From NCBI RefSeq assembly GCF_900660705.1, contig NZ_LR215043.1, forward strand, positions 372,001-436,000: a stretch of 64,000 nt of DNA, in the 5' to 3' direction. The position numbers were made by a program, and so were the translations under genes. The notes under the pieces were generated by a model that saw nothing but the letters and a program-made list of their open reading frames with translations, made no database searches and was not told the DNA's origin. Positions 33,717-45,222 of this stretch are shown here, in pieces (position 1 is the first letter of the stretch; each line of letters begins with the position of its first letter). Source of the DNA: Mycoplasmopsis columbinasalis (GTDB lineage Bacteria; Bacillota_I; Bacilli_A; Mycoplasmatales; Metamycoplasmataceae).

Positions 33717-34964
33717 ATGAACAAAAATTTCACAAAAATTTATGTTTGTGGACCAACTGTCTACAACTATGTCCACATTGGAAATTTACGCCCAATTCTA
33801 ACTTATGACTTAGTTCTAAAGGCTTATCGTGCACTTGAAATGCCTTTCGTTTTTGTACACAATTTAACAGATATTGATGACAAAATTATCAAAAAGGCCA
33901 TAGTCGAAAATAAAAGTGAATTAGAAGTAAGTGAATTTTTTGGAAATAACTATTTAGACTTACTTAAAAAATTAAATGTTGACACCGTCACTCACGTTGA
34001 AAAAGTAACTGATAATTTTGATGTTATTACCGACTATATTCAGAAAATTCTTGCTAAAAAACGCGCCTACGCTGACGCAGAACAGAACATTTGATTTGAC
34101 ATTAAAAGCTGCCAAGAACACTATGGCATAGTATCAAATCAAAACCTTGATAAAATGCACTTTGAAGAATTTTCTTCTCAAAAGAAATTTGATGCCGACT
34201 TTGCGCTATGAAAAAACACAACTGAAGGCATTAAATATGAAAGTCCTTTTGGTAAGGGTAGACCAGGTTGACATACCGAATGTTGTGCTTTGATTGCTAA
34301 ACATTTCGGTGAAGCCGGAGTTGATTTTCATGGCGGTGGAATGGACTTAACATTTCCTCATCACGAAAACGAAAATATCCAGCATTTTGCAATTTATGGT
34401 CGACCTCTTGCTAAAGAATGACTTAGAACCGGACAAATTAATTTAGATGGTATCAAGATGTCAAAATCATTAGGAAACATCGTTTTAGCTAACGACTTTT
34501 TGGCAAAACACGACGCTGAAATTCTCAAACTTATTTTTTTAAGTAGTAAACTAACCGCGCAAATCAACGTTACTGATGAACTTATCGACAATATGTACAA
34601 AATTAAAGAAAAATATGTGCGCGTTATTTTTAAAGCTTACATTAATTTTGAACAAAACTTTACAAGCCAGTCATTAACTAAACAAGCAAAAGTTATTTTT
34701 GAAGCACTGAAAGATTTTGATTTTGCTAAATACAACTTACTTCTTAACGAAGCGTTAAAAGATTTTAATAAAAACGACAGCGACTTTGAAAAAGCATTAA
34801 CAGTAACGCAAGTTCTTGGTAACATCCATAAAAATTTAGTTGACAAAAACAACTATAATGAAGATATTAACATTTACAAAAATTGACAAGAATTGTTACA
34901 AAAAAAACAATTCGCTCAAGCAGATGAGTTAAGAGCAAAATTGCTAGCAAAAAACTTAATCTAA
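33717..34964 (+). CDS. cysS: Cysteinyl-tRNA synthetase
   Basis: Class I enzyme, 415 residues. [14 protein letters not shown] carries the HIGH-type motif and first zinc Cys; [13 protein letters not shown] and [11 protein letters not shown] give the remaining zinc ligands; KMSKSLGN is the KMSKS loop. The C-terminal domain is short. TGA-Trp at several sites. AAAGGTG Shine-Dalgarno. First gene of the cysS-rlmB-sigma-rpmG-secE-nusG run. Confidence 0.97.
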
Positions 34965-34988
34965 GTGAACAGAAACTGGGAAAAAAAT

Positions 34989-35714
34989 ATGAATCAAAAT
35001 TCGCAAAAATTGAAAAAATTATATGTGTGTGGTAAAAATAGCGTCGCAGATGCACTTGCAAATCGCTTTCCTTTAGAAAAAATTGTTTTGCAAAAAGGTA
35101 CAAAATTTAGTAACGAACAAATTTTTCAATCAGCCAAAGTTCCAATCGAAATTAAAGAAAAGGGTTTCTTCGAAGTTTTTAACAACGAAAATCACCAAGG
35201 TATTGTTGCTTTTCTTAAGGATTTCCCTATTTACGAACTTAATGTTATTTTTAAAGACAAACCAAATTGTGTTTTAGTGCTTGATCACATTCAAGACCCA
35301 CATAATTTTGGTGCTATCATCCGGACAGCCAATGCTTTTGGCATTAAACACATTATTTTTCCAAAGGAAAAAGCTGCTTCAATTACTCCTACAGTATTAA
35401 AAATTGCATCAGGCGGTTTTGCGAATATCAAATTCATTAAAGTAAGTAGCATTTCAGCAACTTTAACCAAATTGAAGAAAGAACATTTTTGAATTTATGT
35501 TTCCGCTTTAGAACAAAACGCGGCAAGTTTCGACGAAATTCAATATAACTACCCAGCTGCCTTGGTGCTTGGTAGTGAAGGTGATGGTGTATCATTGCCA
35601 ACGTTAAGAACTGCTGACCAAATTGTTTATATTCCACAAAAGGGAACTGTGCAATCTTTAAATGTTTCAGTTGCGGCAGGCTTACTTATTCACTCGATCA
35701 CTAAAAAAGATTAA
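34989..35714 (+). CDS. rlmB: 23S rRNA 2'-O-ribose methyltransferase, RlmB/TrmH family
   Basis: SpoU/TrmH-fold methyltransferase, 241 residues: N-terminal substrate domain (YVCGKNSVADAL), then knot motifs LDHIQDPHNFGAIIRTANAFG, LVLGSEGDGVS and IPQKGTVQSLNVSVAAGLL. The ATG at 34989 is preferred to an in-frame GTG at 34965 that follows the cysS stop without a ribosome-binding site. Position next to cysS and the sigma gene matches Firmicutes yacO. Confidence 0.92.
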
Positions 35715-35722
35715 GGAGTGTT

Positions 35723-36337
35723 TTGCCAACTCGAGTTTTTATTTTTAAAAAACTAAAAGCTTTTAACCAATTTGTAAACTCTAAAGACAGTGCTGGACTT
35801 CAACTTTTATTTGACAGTATGACTGACAATGAATTAACTAAATTAATTCATTTAAAATATCGAGAACTGATTCAATCATTTATTACAAAAACTTTGAATC
35901 AACAATATTCACACGAAAACAAAGATGATGTTTATGGCGACTTTTTACTAAAAGTTGGCTATTTTTTAAAATCTTACGAACCAAGACTCAAGCAAGCATC
36001 TTTTACAACTTTTTTGGTCAAAATCGTGACTAACTTTACCAAAAATTATTTGCGCAGTGAGCGCAAGCGCTGAAAAAACGAACGCACGATGCAAATTGGA
36101 AACTCCGATTTTGATTTTGAACTTTTTGACTTAGAAGACAAAGACGCGCAGACATGAACATTAGTTGAGAATATTGATTTGCTTAAATTCTGAAGACGCG
36201 AACTTTCAACACTTGAACGTAAGTTTTGCTTGCAAAAACGCTTTAATTTCAAAGACCATTTAATGTCAACACAAAAACTTCACAAACTACAACACACAAT
36301 TCAAACTAAATTTCATAATTTCTATCAAACTTATTAA
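35723..36337 (+). CDS. Sigma-70 family factor (SigH-like position)
   Basis: 204 residues, TTG start with a good AAGGAG 5 nt upstream. The region-2-like part is visible at ~residues 30-115: ELIQSFITKTL, DDVYGDFLLKVGYFLKSYEP, and SFTTFLVKIVTNFTKNYLRSERKR. A short region-4-like part follows (LSTLERKFCLQKRFNFKD) but its helix-turn-helix is poorly conserved. The gene order rlmB-sigma-rpmG-secE-nusG equals that around sigH in Bacillus. In M. genitalium the related MG428 controls recombination genes. TGA-Trp codons confirm it is native. Confidence 0.72.
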
Positions 36338-36380
36338 AATCAATCACACTGTCTTTTACTTTTGTTTTTTAAAAACAATT

Positions 36381-36416
36381 TATAATATTTACACAAAAAG
36401 CCCTCGCGGCTTTTTT
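36381..36416 (+). terminator. Hairpin with T tract behind a -10 box
   Basis: AAAAAGCC-CTCGC-GGCTTTTT with six T (36395-36416). Simplest reading: terminator of the sigma gene. A TATAAT at 36381-36386, 8 nt before the stem, would alternatively place the hairpin at the 5' end of the rpmG-secE-nusG mRNA. Confidence 0.7.
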
Positions 36417-36438
36417 AAATATGGAAAAGGTATAATTA

Positions 36439-36588
36439 ATGGAGAAGAGAAAAATTACCTTGAGCTGTTCTGAATGTTTCGCGCTGAATTACACAACACA
36501 CAAAAGCCTAACCAATCCGGAACGCATTCAAATTAAGAAATTTTGTCCTAAATGTCGAATTCACACATTGCACAAAGAGGAAAAATAA
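36439..36588 (+). CDS. rpmG: 50S ribosomal protein L33 (copy 2)
   Basis: 49 residues; zinc form with CSEC and CPKC, ending THLHKEEK-like (HTLHKEEK). Precedes secE as in most bacteria. Its stop overlaps the secE ATG (TAATG). A second -10-like TATAAT at 36431 is too close to the ATG to be its promoter. Confidence 0.93.
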   Translation: MEKRKITLSCSECFALNYTTHKSLTNPERIQIKKFCPKCRIHTLHKEEK

Positions 36589-36962
36589 TGTCTGACAAAT
36601 TGATTAACGAAGCTAAACTTGCTGAAAAAGCGGCCAAAGAAGCAAGAAAAGCACAAAGAGTTGTTGATAGAAAAAATAGAAAAGCAGCAAATGCATTGGC
36701 TAAAAAACAAGACAAAGAAGAAAGAGCTGCCGCCAAACTACGTAAAAAGAACGAAACTGGTTTTGAACCAAAAGAACAAAGAAAAAAAAGATACTTCTTT
36801 CGTCGTTTTGTGAAAGAAATTAAACGTGTACAGTGGCCAACCTCAAAAGTGAACTGAACATCGTTTTGACAAGTGGTGATTTTTTCTGTCGCTTTTGTAA
36901 TTATCGTAATTGCCCTAGCATCAATGTTTACTGTAATTTGAACAAGCGCTTCAATTAACTAA
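36588..36962 (+). CDS. secE: Preprotein translocase subunit SecE
   Basis: 124 residues. A long Lys/Ala/Glu-rich N-terminal extension (~75 residues, likely a cytoplasmic helix) precedes the SecE core: FVKEIKRVQWPTSKVNW amphipathic helix and one membrane segment (VVIFSVAFVIIVIAL). Essential part of SecYEG. Confidence 0.93.
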
Positions 36963-36970
36963 GGGGATCT

Positions 36971-37576
36971 ATGGAAAATAATAAATTTTTATGATATATG
37001 ATTAGTACCGTAACAGGTAAAGAAGAACAAGTAATTGAAAGTTTAAGAAACAGAATTATTAGTGAACAAGTTGCTGAAAGTTTTGACAACACCGCTACTC
37101 CAGAAGGTGCCTTTAAAATTTTTAAAAAACCTACTATTTCGGCTAAAGAACAAGAAAAAAAGCTTAAGGGTGAACCTTATAAAGTAAAGTGAATCAATAT
37201 GTATTCGGGTTACATTTTTATCAAAATGGATATGACCGATCGTGCTTGATTTGTGATTCGGAATACACAGTATGTTACCGGTTTAATTGGGTCAAGTGGT
37301 AAGGGAGCAAAACCAACACCTGTATCTCACCGCGAAATTGAAAAAAGTTTTTTAAAGGAACAAAAATTTGCCAAAGACTTCGAAAGCGGCAAATTACTCG
37401 AGAAATTTCTTATTGGTGAAATTGTGGAAATTATTGAGGGGCCTTTTAAAGGTGAGAGTGGTAAAATAATTGAGCTTAACGAAGCAATTCAAAAAGCAAC
37501 AGTTGAAATCGACTTTTTTGGTCGTAAAACACCAACAGCTTTTGAATTGAAATCGCTCAAAAGCCAAGAAAAATAA
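36971..37576 (+). CDS. nusG: Transcription termination/antitermination protein NusG
   Basis: 201 residues. NGN domain with WYMISTVTGKEEQVIESL, MYSGYIFIKMDM and FVIRNTQYVTGLIG; a ~40-residue insertion in the middle; C-terminal KOW motif VEIIEGPFKGESGKI. AAGGGGA Shine-Dalgarno 9 nt after secE. Last gene of its operon. Confidence 0.96.
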
Positions 37577-37596
37577 AATAGTACTTTATCAAAATA

Positions 37597-37633
37597 AAAT
37601 AATGAAAATGACGGTTCACTTTCGTTATTTTTT
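37597..37633 (+). terminator. Terminator of the nusG operon
   Basis: 11-bp stem AAATAATGAAA / TTTCGTTATTT (one G-U pair) with a 12-nt loop and T tract. Confidence 0.7.
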
Positions 37634-37669
37634 ATTACTTTTCTTAACGTATTTTTAAACGGAGAACTG

Positions 37670-40396
37670 ATGTATAAAAAATTCTATAAGTTTTTGCCAA
37701 TAATTTCTTTGGCCCCTATTTCTTTAGCAATTTCATGCACCAATAATTCAGGTGACAACACAAAAGTCAACCAAAACCAAATTGTTTACAATTTAACAAC
37801 TGCAAGTCCGATGAATCAATACTTTTTAGATACATCAACTGAACTAAGCAGCAGAATTAATCCAGAACAAAGCCTTGAAAAAACAGCAACTGCTGCGTCA
37901 CTTGTTCGTTTGCAAACTTTATCATCACCAGAATATAATGAACAAGGTAATATTGTCAAAGCTGGTCAAGTTAAATTCAAACTAGAACTTGCTCAAGCTG
38001 TTGTGTTCACCTTCAAAGATGGTTCAACCAAAACTTTTGACAATGACCAGGCTGAAGAAAACAAGGACACAACCATTCCATACGTTTTTCAACAATCTAG
38101 CAACGTTAATTCGATAAATTCAGAAGCATTTAAAGAAGCAGCCAAAAAAGCTGTAAAAATGGAAATTAAAATTAAAGACGGTTTTTATTGATACGATGCT
38201 AATGGCGAAAAAACTCAGTACCAAGTTGTTGCTGAAGATTTTTGATATTCGTATTTAAGAACTTATTTTACAGGTTATTTCCAAAGAGCTTTCAGGGGTT
38301 TTAACGGCACACCTGCTCAAAACAACAAAACCGATAAGCTTGCCCGTAAAAGATTGAACGACCAAAACCAAAAATTCAATAGCACTTTATACACAAACGG
38401 CCAACAATTTGATATTCATAACCTTAGTCAAGAAAAATTTATTCAGTTTGACGAAAAAAAATTCACTCCTGTTAACGCCGTTAAAAATAACGCGTTAGTA
38501 TTTGATGTTTTAGATACTAACCAAAGCACAGATTTTTTTGGTTTCTTTAAATTAATGCTTGCTCAGTCATTGATTTTTGCGGGTGCTCCTAGCCAAAAAA
38601 TTAAGGCACTGGCAGCTGACAAAAAATATGCTTCAACTGAAGCAAACGAATATCAATATGGTCGTAGCATCATCCATGAAATCGCGCTATATTACTATGG
38701 CGTAGACACATACAAAAACAACCTATACGCTGGAGCGTATTTACCTAACGCCACAAAATCAACTGACAATGTTCTTGAACTTAAGGTGAATCCAGATTAC
38801 TTGAGCAAAGGATTATTGAATCAAAATAACTTAGAGAGCATTTTAATTCGTTACGGTGTAAATGACGCAAACAAAGCGCAAAGTGACTTTCTTAATGGTT
38901 CAGAAAACAGCGTGCTTAGTTATGACAACTTAAACGAAACCAATAAAAAAGCAATCGAGTCTAACCAAAATCAATATAGTTATGTTAAATTTAGAAACTA
39001 CCTCAAATCACAATCAATCGGTAATTCTGCTTTTAACATTACTCCTGCTCCACGTGACAAAAATAATCAACCAAATTATTCACAACACTTCAATGACAAT
39101 TACGCTAAATTAGTTTATGGCGCATCTATCGAAGAAATTCTTCAAGGTTTCAAAGGCGATTGAGAACACTATAGTGACAGAAAATCGATTAGTAGTGGTG
39201 TTTTTGCAAACCAAAGTATTAGTTTTAGATCATTAATCAACGCTGCTATTAACTGAGATTTTGTGAAGGACAATTCACAAACATCTACTTCTAAAGCAAC
39301 TGATTTATGACTTTCAAACGCGGCACCAGATGCTAATTTAGGTGGTAGCGACCAAGCCACAGCAAAATATAAAACACCACGCGATGCTAAAGATAAAATT
39401 AACTCATTAATGCCAATTGACAAAGATGGTAATTTAATTGATTTGGCAAAACTTACACCTGACAACAACAATAAAAACACATACAAATCTCTTTACTTTG
39501 CTGAAATGAAGAAAAACATCAAAGCTTTACTTGATGAATTTTATACAGCAAATAATTTAGATAGCAGCAAAGACAAAATCCAATGAACCATTTACAACAC
39601 TAAAGTACTTAGTGAACAACAAAAGCAAGCCTACGCAGAAATTATTAAGTTAATTAAAGAATTGGATTCAAGATTAGAACCAAAGTTTAACTTACTCGCA
39701 AGTCAAACTGATATCAACAGAGTAATTGGCGCTGTGAACGAAACAGGTACAAATGCAATTTCACAATACATTGTGTATAACTATGAATTCGATACACTTT
39801 CACCATATTTAGACAAAATTACACACGCTATTGGTTTAAGTCCATTTGCTTTATTAAAGAAATTCGCTGATTTAAACGAAAATGATAACTTAGCTAAATC
39901 ATTCCCACAACTAACTAGATTTGCAAAAGAACTTAAAAAACATCAAGAACAAGGCACCTTTAGATACAACGAAATTTACGACCCAAGTGTAGAAAACAAA
40001 TTTAGACCACTTGTATGAAGTGATTTAGATAAATTTAATAGTTACGAGGAAAGAAATCTTTACTTAAGAGGTGTATATAACCCTGAATCTAAAGCATGAC
40101 AAAACACTGGTTTTGGTGGCGTTGGTTACGAATGGGATGTAAAAAATAAAATCTTTTCTACCGATAACATTGTTGAACAATCAAAATATGCTCGTTGGTT
40201 TGTAGCAAATTCAACTAACGAACAATTAGTAGAATTACTTCGTGAACTCAACACCTGAAGAGCCTTTGACATTACCTTAGATAAATTCATTGATTCACAC
40301 CAAAATACTGATACACTTATTACACAAAAAACACTTAAAGTTGTTATACCAGTGGATAATGTGACCTATGTACAAGATTTCGCAAAAGTTTCATAA
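37670..40396 (+). CDS. oppA: Oligopeptide-binding lipoprotein OppA-like
   Basis: 908 residues, signal MYKKFYKFLP... with lipobox AISC, a solute-binding lipoprotein. The TASPMNQYFLDTS start and later WSYLRTYF-type regions fit mycoplasma OppA proteins; identification rests mainly on being first in a run with two OppB/OppC-type permeases. Overlaps oppB by 29 nt. SD GGAGAA. Many TGA-Trp. Confidence 0.8.
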
Positions 40397-41384
40397 AATT
40401 AAGAAAAAATTATTTTGGTCGGTTCCTATTTTTAAATTTTTAAACGCAATTATTATCACAATAGTAATTGTGTTTTTATTATTCTTAATTCTAAATGGGT
40501 TATTCCCTTACACTGTACCTGAACAACAACAAATTGCAACTTCGGGTTTGAGCGGCGATCTCACCATACAAAGCATAATTCAAAAAAAACACCTCGACAA
40601 GCCACTTTTTCTACGCGGTTTAATTCACATTTTGGGCTATTTTAAAGGTGAATTCGGCACACTGAGCAATTTAAATTCTCAAATTTATGGCACTAATACT
40701 GTTGCTGATACTAACATTTGAAACTATTTTGTAGAGAAAAACTCACTCACTTATTTAATTGCTTTCATTGCTTTAGTTATTTCTTTCTTTATCGGGGTTT
40801 CTTTAGGTTATTTTGCAGCAAAAAAGAGAGATACAAGTTGAGATTATATTTTGAACTTTTTTGCAATAAGTTTTCTCAATGTTTCTTTAATCATTTTAAT
40901 TCCTGCGCTTATTCAGTGATTGTCTGGATATGGAATTCAAACGGATTATGTTTTAAACAAACCAAGTAGTTTGATTTTACCAACTATGTGTCTCGTGCTT
41001 ATTACAATCGCTCCACTCTTGCAGGTAACTAGATCAAAAACCATTCAAGTTTTTAACACTAATTTCTATAATTTTTCTAAATCGTTGGGCTTAAATAACA
41101 GTTTTTTGTTTTGAAAAATTGTCATCCCTAACGTTTTAATTGATATTTTAAGTCTCGCACCTTTCCTTTTAATGGGGTTGTTTTCTTCTAGTATTTTTCT
41201 AGAATTTTATTTTCGCATGCCTGGTACTTGGTCATATTTCTATGCTGTAATAATTAATTATGAAAACAGTTTTACTTGCTTTTTTGTGTTTTTCATGGGG
41301 ACTATTTATTCATTGAATGTAACTTTTAACGAAATTGTCAAAGTAATTTTAGATCCAAGACAAAAAGGGAGGGCAAATGAATAA
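40368..41384 (+). CDS. oppB: Oligopeptide ABC permease OppB-like
   Basis: 338 residues with about six membrane segments. First segment ~25-45, an external loop, then SLTYLIAFIALVISFFIGVSLG and the inner-membrane permease loop SKTIQVFNTNFYNFSKSLGLNN that contacts the ATPase (EAA-like, degenerate). Starts inside oppA; overlaps oppC by 8 nt. Confidence 0.85.
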
Positions 41385-42438
41385 TCAATTCCGATTTGTT
41401 CAAACACCAAAAATTAGCAAATCACACATTGGTTATAAAACCAATAGATGAAAAACTTTTTTTAAATCGCCCTATAACATAATATTATTTGCAACATTAA
41501 TATTATTTTTGACTCTTGGAATTATTGCTTTGTTTTTAGAAAATGAACCTTTCAAAAATCAAAAAACACTAAGGTTAGATGAAAACATTTTGCCTCTTGG
41601 ACAAAACACATTAAAAACAATTAAATACGGAGGAGCAAAAGAAGAAAATCAAATAACTTTGGAAATTTTTGCCAATTTGCAAAAATATAATGTCCCTTAT
41701 GAAATAAAAGAAACTATCTTTGGACAAAATTTGGTTTTTAGCCAATCAGACTATATCAAAGCCTTATACGGAAATCATGTTTTTCTTTTTGGTACAGATT
41801 CCTTCGGAAAAGATGTCTTTGTTGATTCTTTACAACAATTTATTATTTCTGTAGGAATTTCAGCAGGAATTTTTAGTGTTGAATTAATTTTTGGCTTATA
41901 CATAGGAATTTACCTTGCTTGAAAAACACAGAATCCGTTTACTAAAATCTCTTTAAAAATGATGAATGTTTTATTGGCGATACCAGACATTATTATGATG
42001 ATTGTTGTGGTTGTTTTTATACGTAACATTTATTTCATTTATATCTTTGTCTTTTTAACAGGTTTAATTAGAATGATTTACTGGGCTTATCAATACAGCT
42101 TGCAAGAACTAAATAGCAATTTTATTGATGCCTTATGAAGTCAAAATGTTTCGTTACATAGAATAATCTACAAACATATCACTTTTAGAATTCTTGGTCG
42201 TATACTAATTTTGTTCATTAGAAGAATCGGTTATATTATTTTTCTTATTGCTACTCTAGATTTTATTGGCGTTCCGATTTCTTATAACGTGGCGATTACT
42301 CTCAAGAACAATTGAGTCGACAGAGACTTAAATCCTGCTAAAATTATTTTTCCTACCTTATTTTTATTTGTGTTTCTTGTTGATTTGCAATTTTTAGCAA
42401 TTAGAATAGCAAAAGTCTTAGACAACTTTAAACAGTAA
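41377..42438 (+). CDS. oppC: Oligopeptide ABC permease OppC-like
   Basis: 353 residues. N-terminal soluble/TM part, HVFLFGTDSFGKDVFVDSL (the conserved OppC GTDxxGRDVxSR-like motif), then five membrane segments and a degenerate EAA loop (NFIDALWSQNVSLHRIIYKHI). GGGAGGG Shine-Dalgarno. ATPase genes oppD/oppF do not follow. Confidence 0.85.
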
Positions 42439-42447
42439 AGGAGCCAA

Positions 42448-43266
42448 ATGGTTACATTTGAACACAAATTTTTTCAATATCAAGATATCAAACTTGAATA
42501 TGTTGAATATCTAAATAAAAACAGCAACCAAAACATTTTACTTGTGCATGGTTTTAGTTCTGACTATACGCATTTTGAAAAATTTATTGATGAATTTGCT
42601 AATTTCAATATTTTTTCAATTAGTATGCCGGCACACGGAAATAGTGAAGGCAAACAAGAGTTAATGACTGAAATTGTTTGTATGGATATCCTAATTAAAT
42701 TTATTGAAACATTAAATTTAAACAATTTAATAATCATTGGACATTCAATGGGAGGCGGCATCACAATGATGGCTTTGCCCAACATTGTGAATCGAGTATC
42801 AAAAATTATTCTAATTGGACCGCAAAATCGCACTTCCCTAAGTAGAGTTGAGGCATTTAAAGAGACATTTTTCCCGCGCAATGTTGAAGAATATAAAAAA
42901 CTAGTTAAATTACTTTACTTTGAACCCAACAAAATTATCAACAATGTAAATTTGATGAACACTCTAGATCACTATTTTAAAAATAACAAGGAAAAATTAG
43001 ATTTAGTATATCAACTTGGTGATAATTTGCCCGACTTAAAGAACTTTGATCTTATGGACAAAGGGAACGAGTTATGAAAAAACAAACCAATTCTTCTTGT
43101 TTATGGTGAGGCTGATGGAATTATAGATCTTGCTAAAATCGAAGCATATTTTGAAGAAAGATTCACAAAACTGCAAATTTTAAAAGTTTCGAAAGCGGGT
43201 CATTCTCCTTGAATTGAAAATTATCAAGAGTTTATTTCTCCATTCAAAAAATTCATTAATGAATAA
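42448..43266 (+). CDS. Alpha/beta hydrolase
   Basis: 272 residues. LLVHGFSSDYTHFEKF (oxyanion His-Gly), nucleophile elbow IGHSMGGGI (Ser at about residue 100), acid in LLVYGEADGII and the catalytic His in KAGHSPW complete the triad. Esterase/lipase or peptidase; substrate unknown. AAAGGAG lies 9 nt after oppC, so co-transcribed with opp, perhaps acting on an imported compound. Confidence 0.85.
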
Positions 43267-43297
43267 GTTAATGAAAGTTAAATTTTTCAACAAATAG

Positions 43298-43330
43298 CAA
43301 AAAAACACTCAATGAAGCGAGTGTTTTTTT
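43298..43330. terminator. Bidirectional terminator
   Basis: AAAAAACACTC-n8-GAGTGTTTTTTT between the convergent hydrolase and AlbA_2 genes. Confidence 0.88.
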
Positions 43331-43354
43331 ATATTTATAAATTAGAATCACATT

Positions 43355-44944
43355 CTATTTTTTGTTTGCAATTGTTTCTTCAATTAGTTCCCAAAAACCA
43401 GCTTTAGTGTTGCCAGTGAATTTTACTAAGTTCAAGGATTTTAATATTTGCATATGGTACTTTACACCAGCAACACTCAAATTTATTTTTTTGGCTATTT
43501 CAGACATTTTGATATTTTTGTCACCTTGAATCAATTTTAAAATTTCAATTTGAGCTGGGAATAATTTAAATCTTTCTAAATTCGATAAGTTCGAAATGTT
43601 TTCTGTTGTAGATTTGTTTAAATTGATCTCTTTTGTATGTTTTGTTTGTGCGTAAGGGTGAATTTTGACAGTAACTTGAGTAAAATTCGCGTCTCCGTCA
43701 CCTTGAATATCAAAAAGTAATTGAGGTGAGCTATTTTTTTCTAAAGCTTTTTTAGCTTTCGCGACACCAGCACCATGAGTTTCCACAAAATTCAATAATT
43801 TTAAAGATTCTTTTAGTTCAGGATTTCTATAAGTTGCTGACGAATAAATATCTCTTGAAGTATTTAATTTATCCAAAGTCACAGGTAAAAGTGGTTTGTT
43901 TGGGTTGAAAAACACGACTGAATCTTCATTCCAAAAGATTCTGACATTTTCGTTGCGAGCATAATCTTTATGATAAAGTGCATTGACAGCAAGTTCTCTC
44001 AACACAGACAATGGATAATTGTAAATTCCTTTTGTGGCAAAATTATCTTCTACATTTTCTGACAATTTTTCAATGTTACTACTAAAAAAATCGTTTAAAT
44101 CGTCTATTTGTTTCAATAAATTCCCGTCAAGTATTCTATCGTTATAACCATCTTTGACTTTGTCATAAATCATCAAAGCAGTATAAGCACCAGGTATAAA
44201 TTTTTTTGGCTTGTCAGTAAACATCAAAACTGCGAAATTTGTAATTCTAGATTTTTCAGTTAAGTTCTTTTCGTTCGATAACTTAAGCTCCTTAACAAGT
44301 TGGAAAAGCTTTGTTTTTTCAAACACCCGTCCAGGATGTATTCGTCTTAAATACTCTAAAATTAACAAAATGTTTAAATCAGAAACTTTTGCAGTGGCAT
44401 TACTTTGACTTAAAAAAGTTAATCTTGAAAATTTTCAAGTTAACTCTTGAAATTGTTCCGGTGTACAAGTCTTAGAATCAGTGTCGTATCTAACATAAAC
44501 TTTAGCTGGCAAATTTATCGATTTATCCTTTTGTGCTAAATCTGAGGTGATGTATGGACCATTTTCATTTTGGTGTCTAGGAATAACCACGGCAATTACT
44601 AAACTTTTTTTATACGATAAAGTAACCAATAAATAATTGATTCGAGGATGAATATTAGTTAAAAGATTTTTGATTTTGTTTCTTTCAGTTTCCAGGAATT
44701 TTGGGTTAATGCCATAAATTGGTTTTTTTGGAACAGCTTTTGAACCATCAACTTCATTTTGTTCTTGAACACCAAAAATTAAATAACTCGCATCATTATT
44801 CATTATGTTATTAGCAAAAGCACAAGCAACTTTAATTATTTTATCTTTTTGCTGTGTTGATTTTTTATATTCCAAATAACTTGATTCTGGTTCTGATTTA
44901 TCTAAAAAATCATAAACAGCAATTAACGCTTCTTTTTCACTCAT
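43355..44944 (-). CDS. AlbA_2/ATP-binding transcriptional regulator-like protein
   Basis: 529 residues, COG2865-like. AlbA_2 (Schlafen-like) DNA-binding domain at the N-terminus (SSYLEYKKS ... NDASYLIFGVQE), a GHKL-type ATP-binding part with LRELAVNALYHKDYARNENVRI and THGAGVAKAKKAL (~residues 310-420), and a C-terminal winged helix (MSEIAKKINLSVAGVKYHMQIL). Such proteins are usually local transcription regulators. ATG with AAGGGAGAAT. The promoter abuts a 16-copy 11-bp repeat. One TGA-Trp at 44435. Confidence 0.85.
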
Positions 44945-44986
44945 ATTCTCCCTTTTTAATATTTATATTATATATAAATAAAAAAT
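44945..44986 (-). promoter_or_regulatory. Promoter and RBS of the AlbA_2 gene
   Basis: Between repeat and ATG the minus strand reads a -10 TATAAT followed by an A/T leader and the Shine-Dalgarno AAAGGGAGAA. The position 17 nt upstream of the -10 (the -35) falls in the last repeat unit. Confidence 0.6.
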
Positions 44987-45162
44987 GATTGGTATAGGAT
45001 TGGTATAGGATTGGTATAGGATTGGTATAGGATTGGTATAGGATTGGTATAGGATTGGTATAGGATTGGTATAGGATTGGTATAGGATTGGTATAGGATT
45101 GGTATAGGATTGGTATAGGATTGGTATAGGATTGGTATAGGATTGGTATAGGATTGGTATAG
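44987..45162. repeat. 16 perfect tandem copies of an 11-bp unit
   Basis: Unit GATTGGTATAG, starting at 44987 and repeating every 11 bp to 45162 with no mismatch; the first copy is preceded by AAT and the last followed by TGCC. No spacer, so not CRISPR. The perfect identity implies slippage or recombination-driven copy-number change. Lies directly upstream of the AlbA_2 promoter. Confidence 0.97.
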
Positions 45163-45189
45163 TGCCAGTTTTACAAAAGAACAAAAATA

Positions 45190-45214
45190 AAAAATCACTT
45201 TTGCAGTGATTTTT
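45190..45214 (-). terminator. Terminator of rpsD-rpmE
   Basis: AAAAATCACT-n5-AGTGATTTTT; on the minus strand the stem is followed by T-rich sequence, just after the rpmE stop. Confidence 0.8.
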
Positions 45215-45222
45215 GTCAAAAC

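Noticed and set aside
34965-34988. GTG start for rlmB directly after cysS
   Set aside because: No ribosome-binding sequence and extra residues look unlike the family; ATG 34989 is more plausible.
44987-45162. CRISPR array
   Set aside because: Units are contiguous 11-mers with no spacers, and no cas genes are in the window.
44963-45219. Minus-strand open frames with repeated YQSYTNPIPIL residues
   Set aside because: They are only the translation of the 11-bp repeat, which stays open in several frames; there is no ribosome-binding site and no body outside the repeat.
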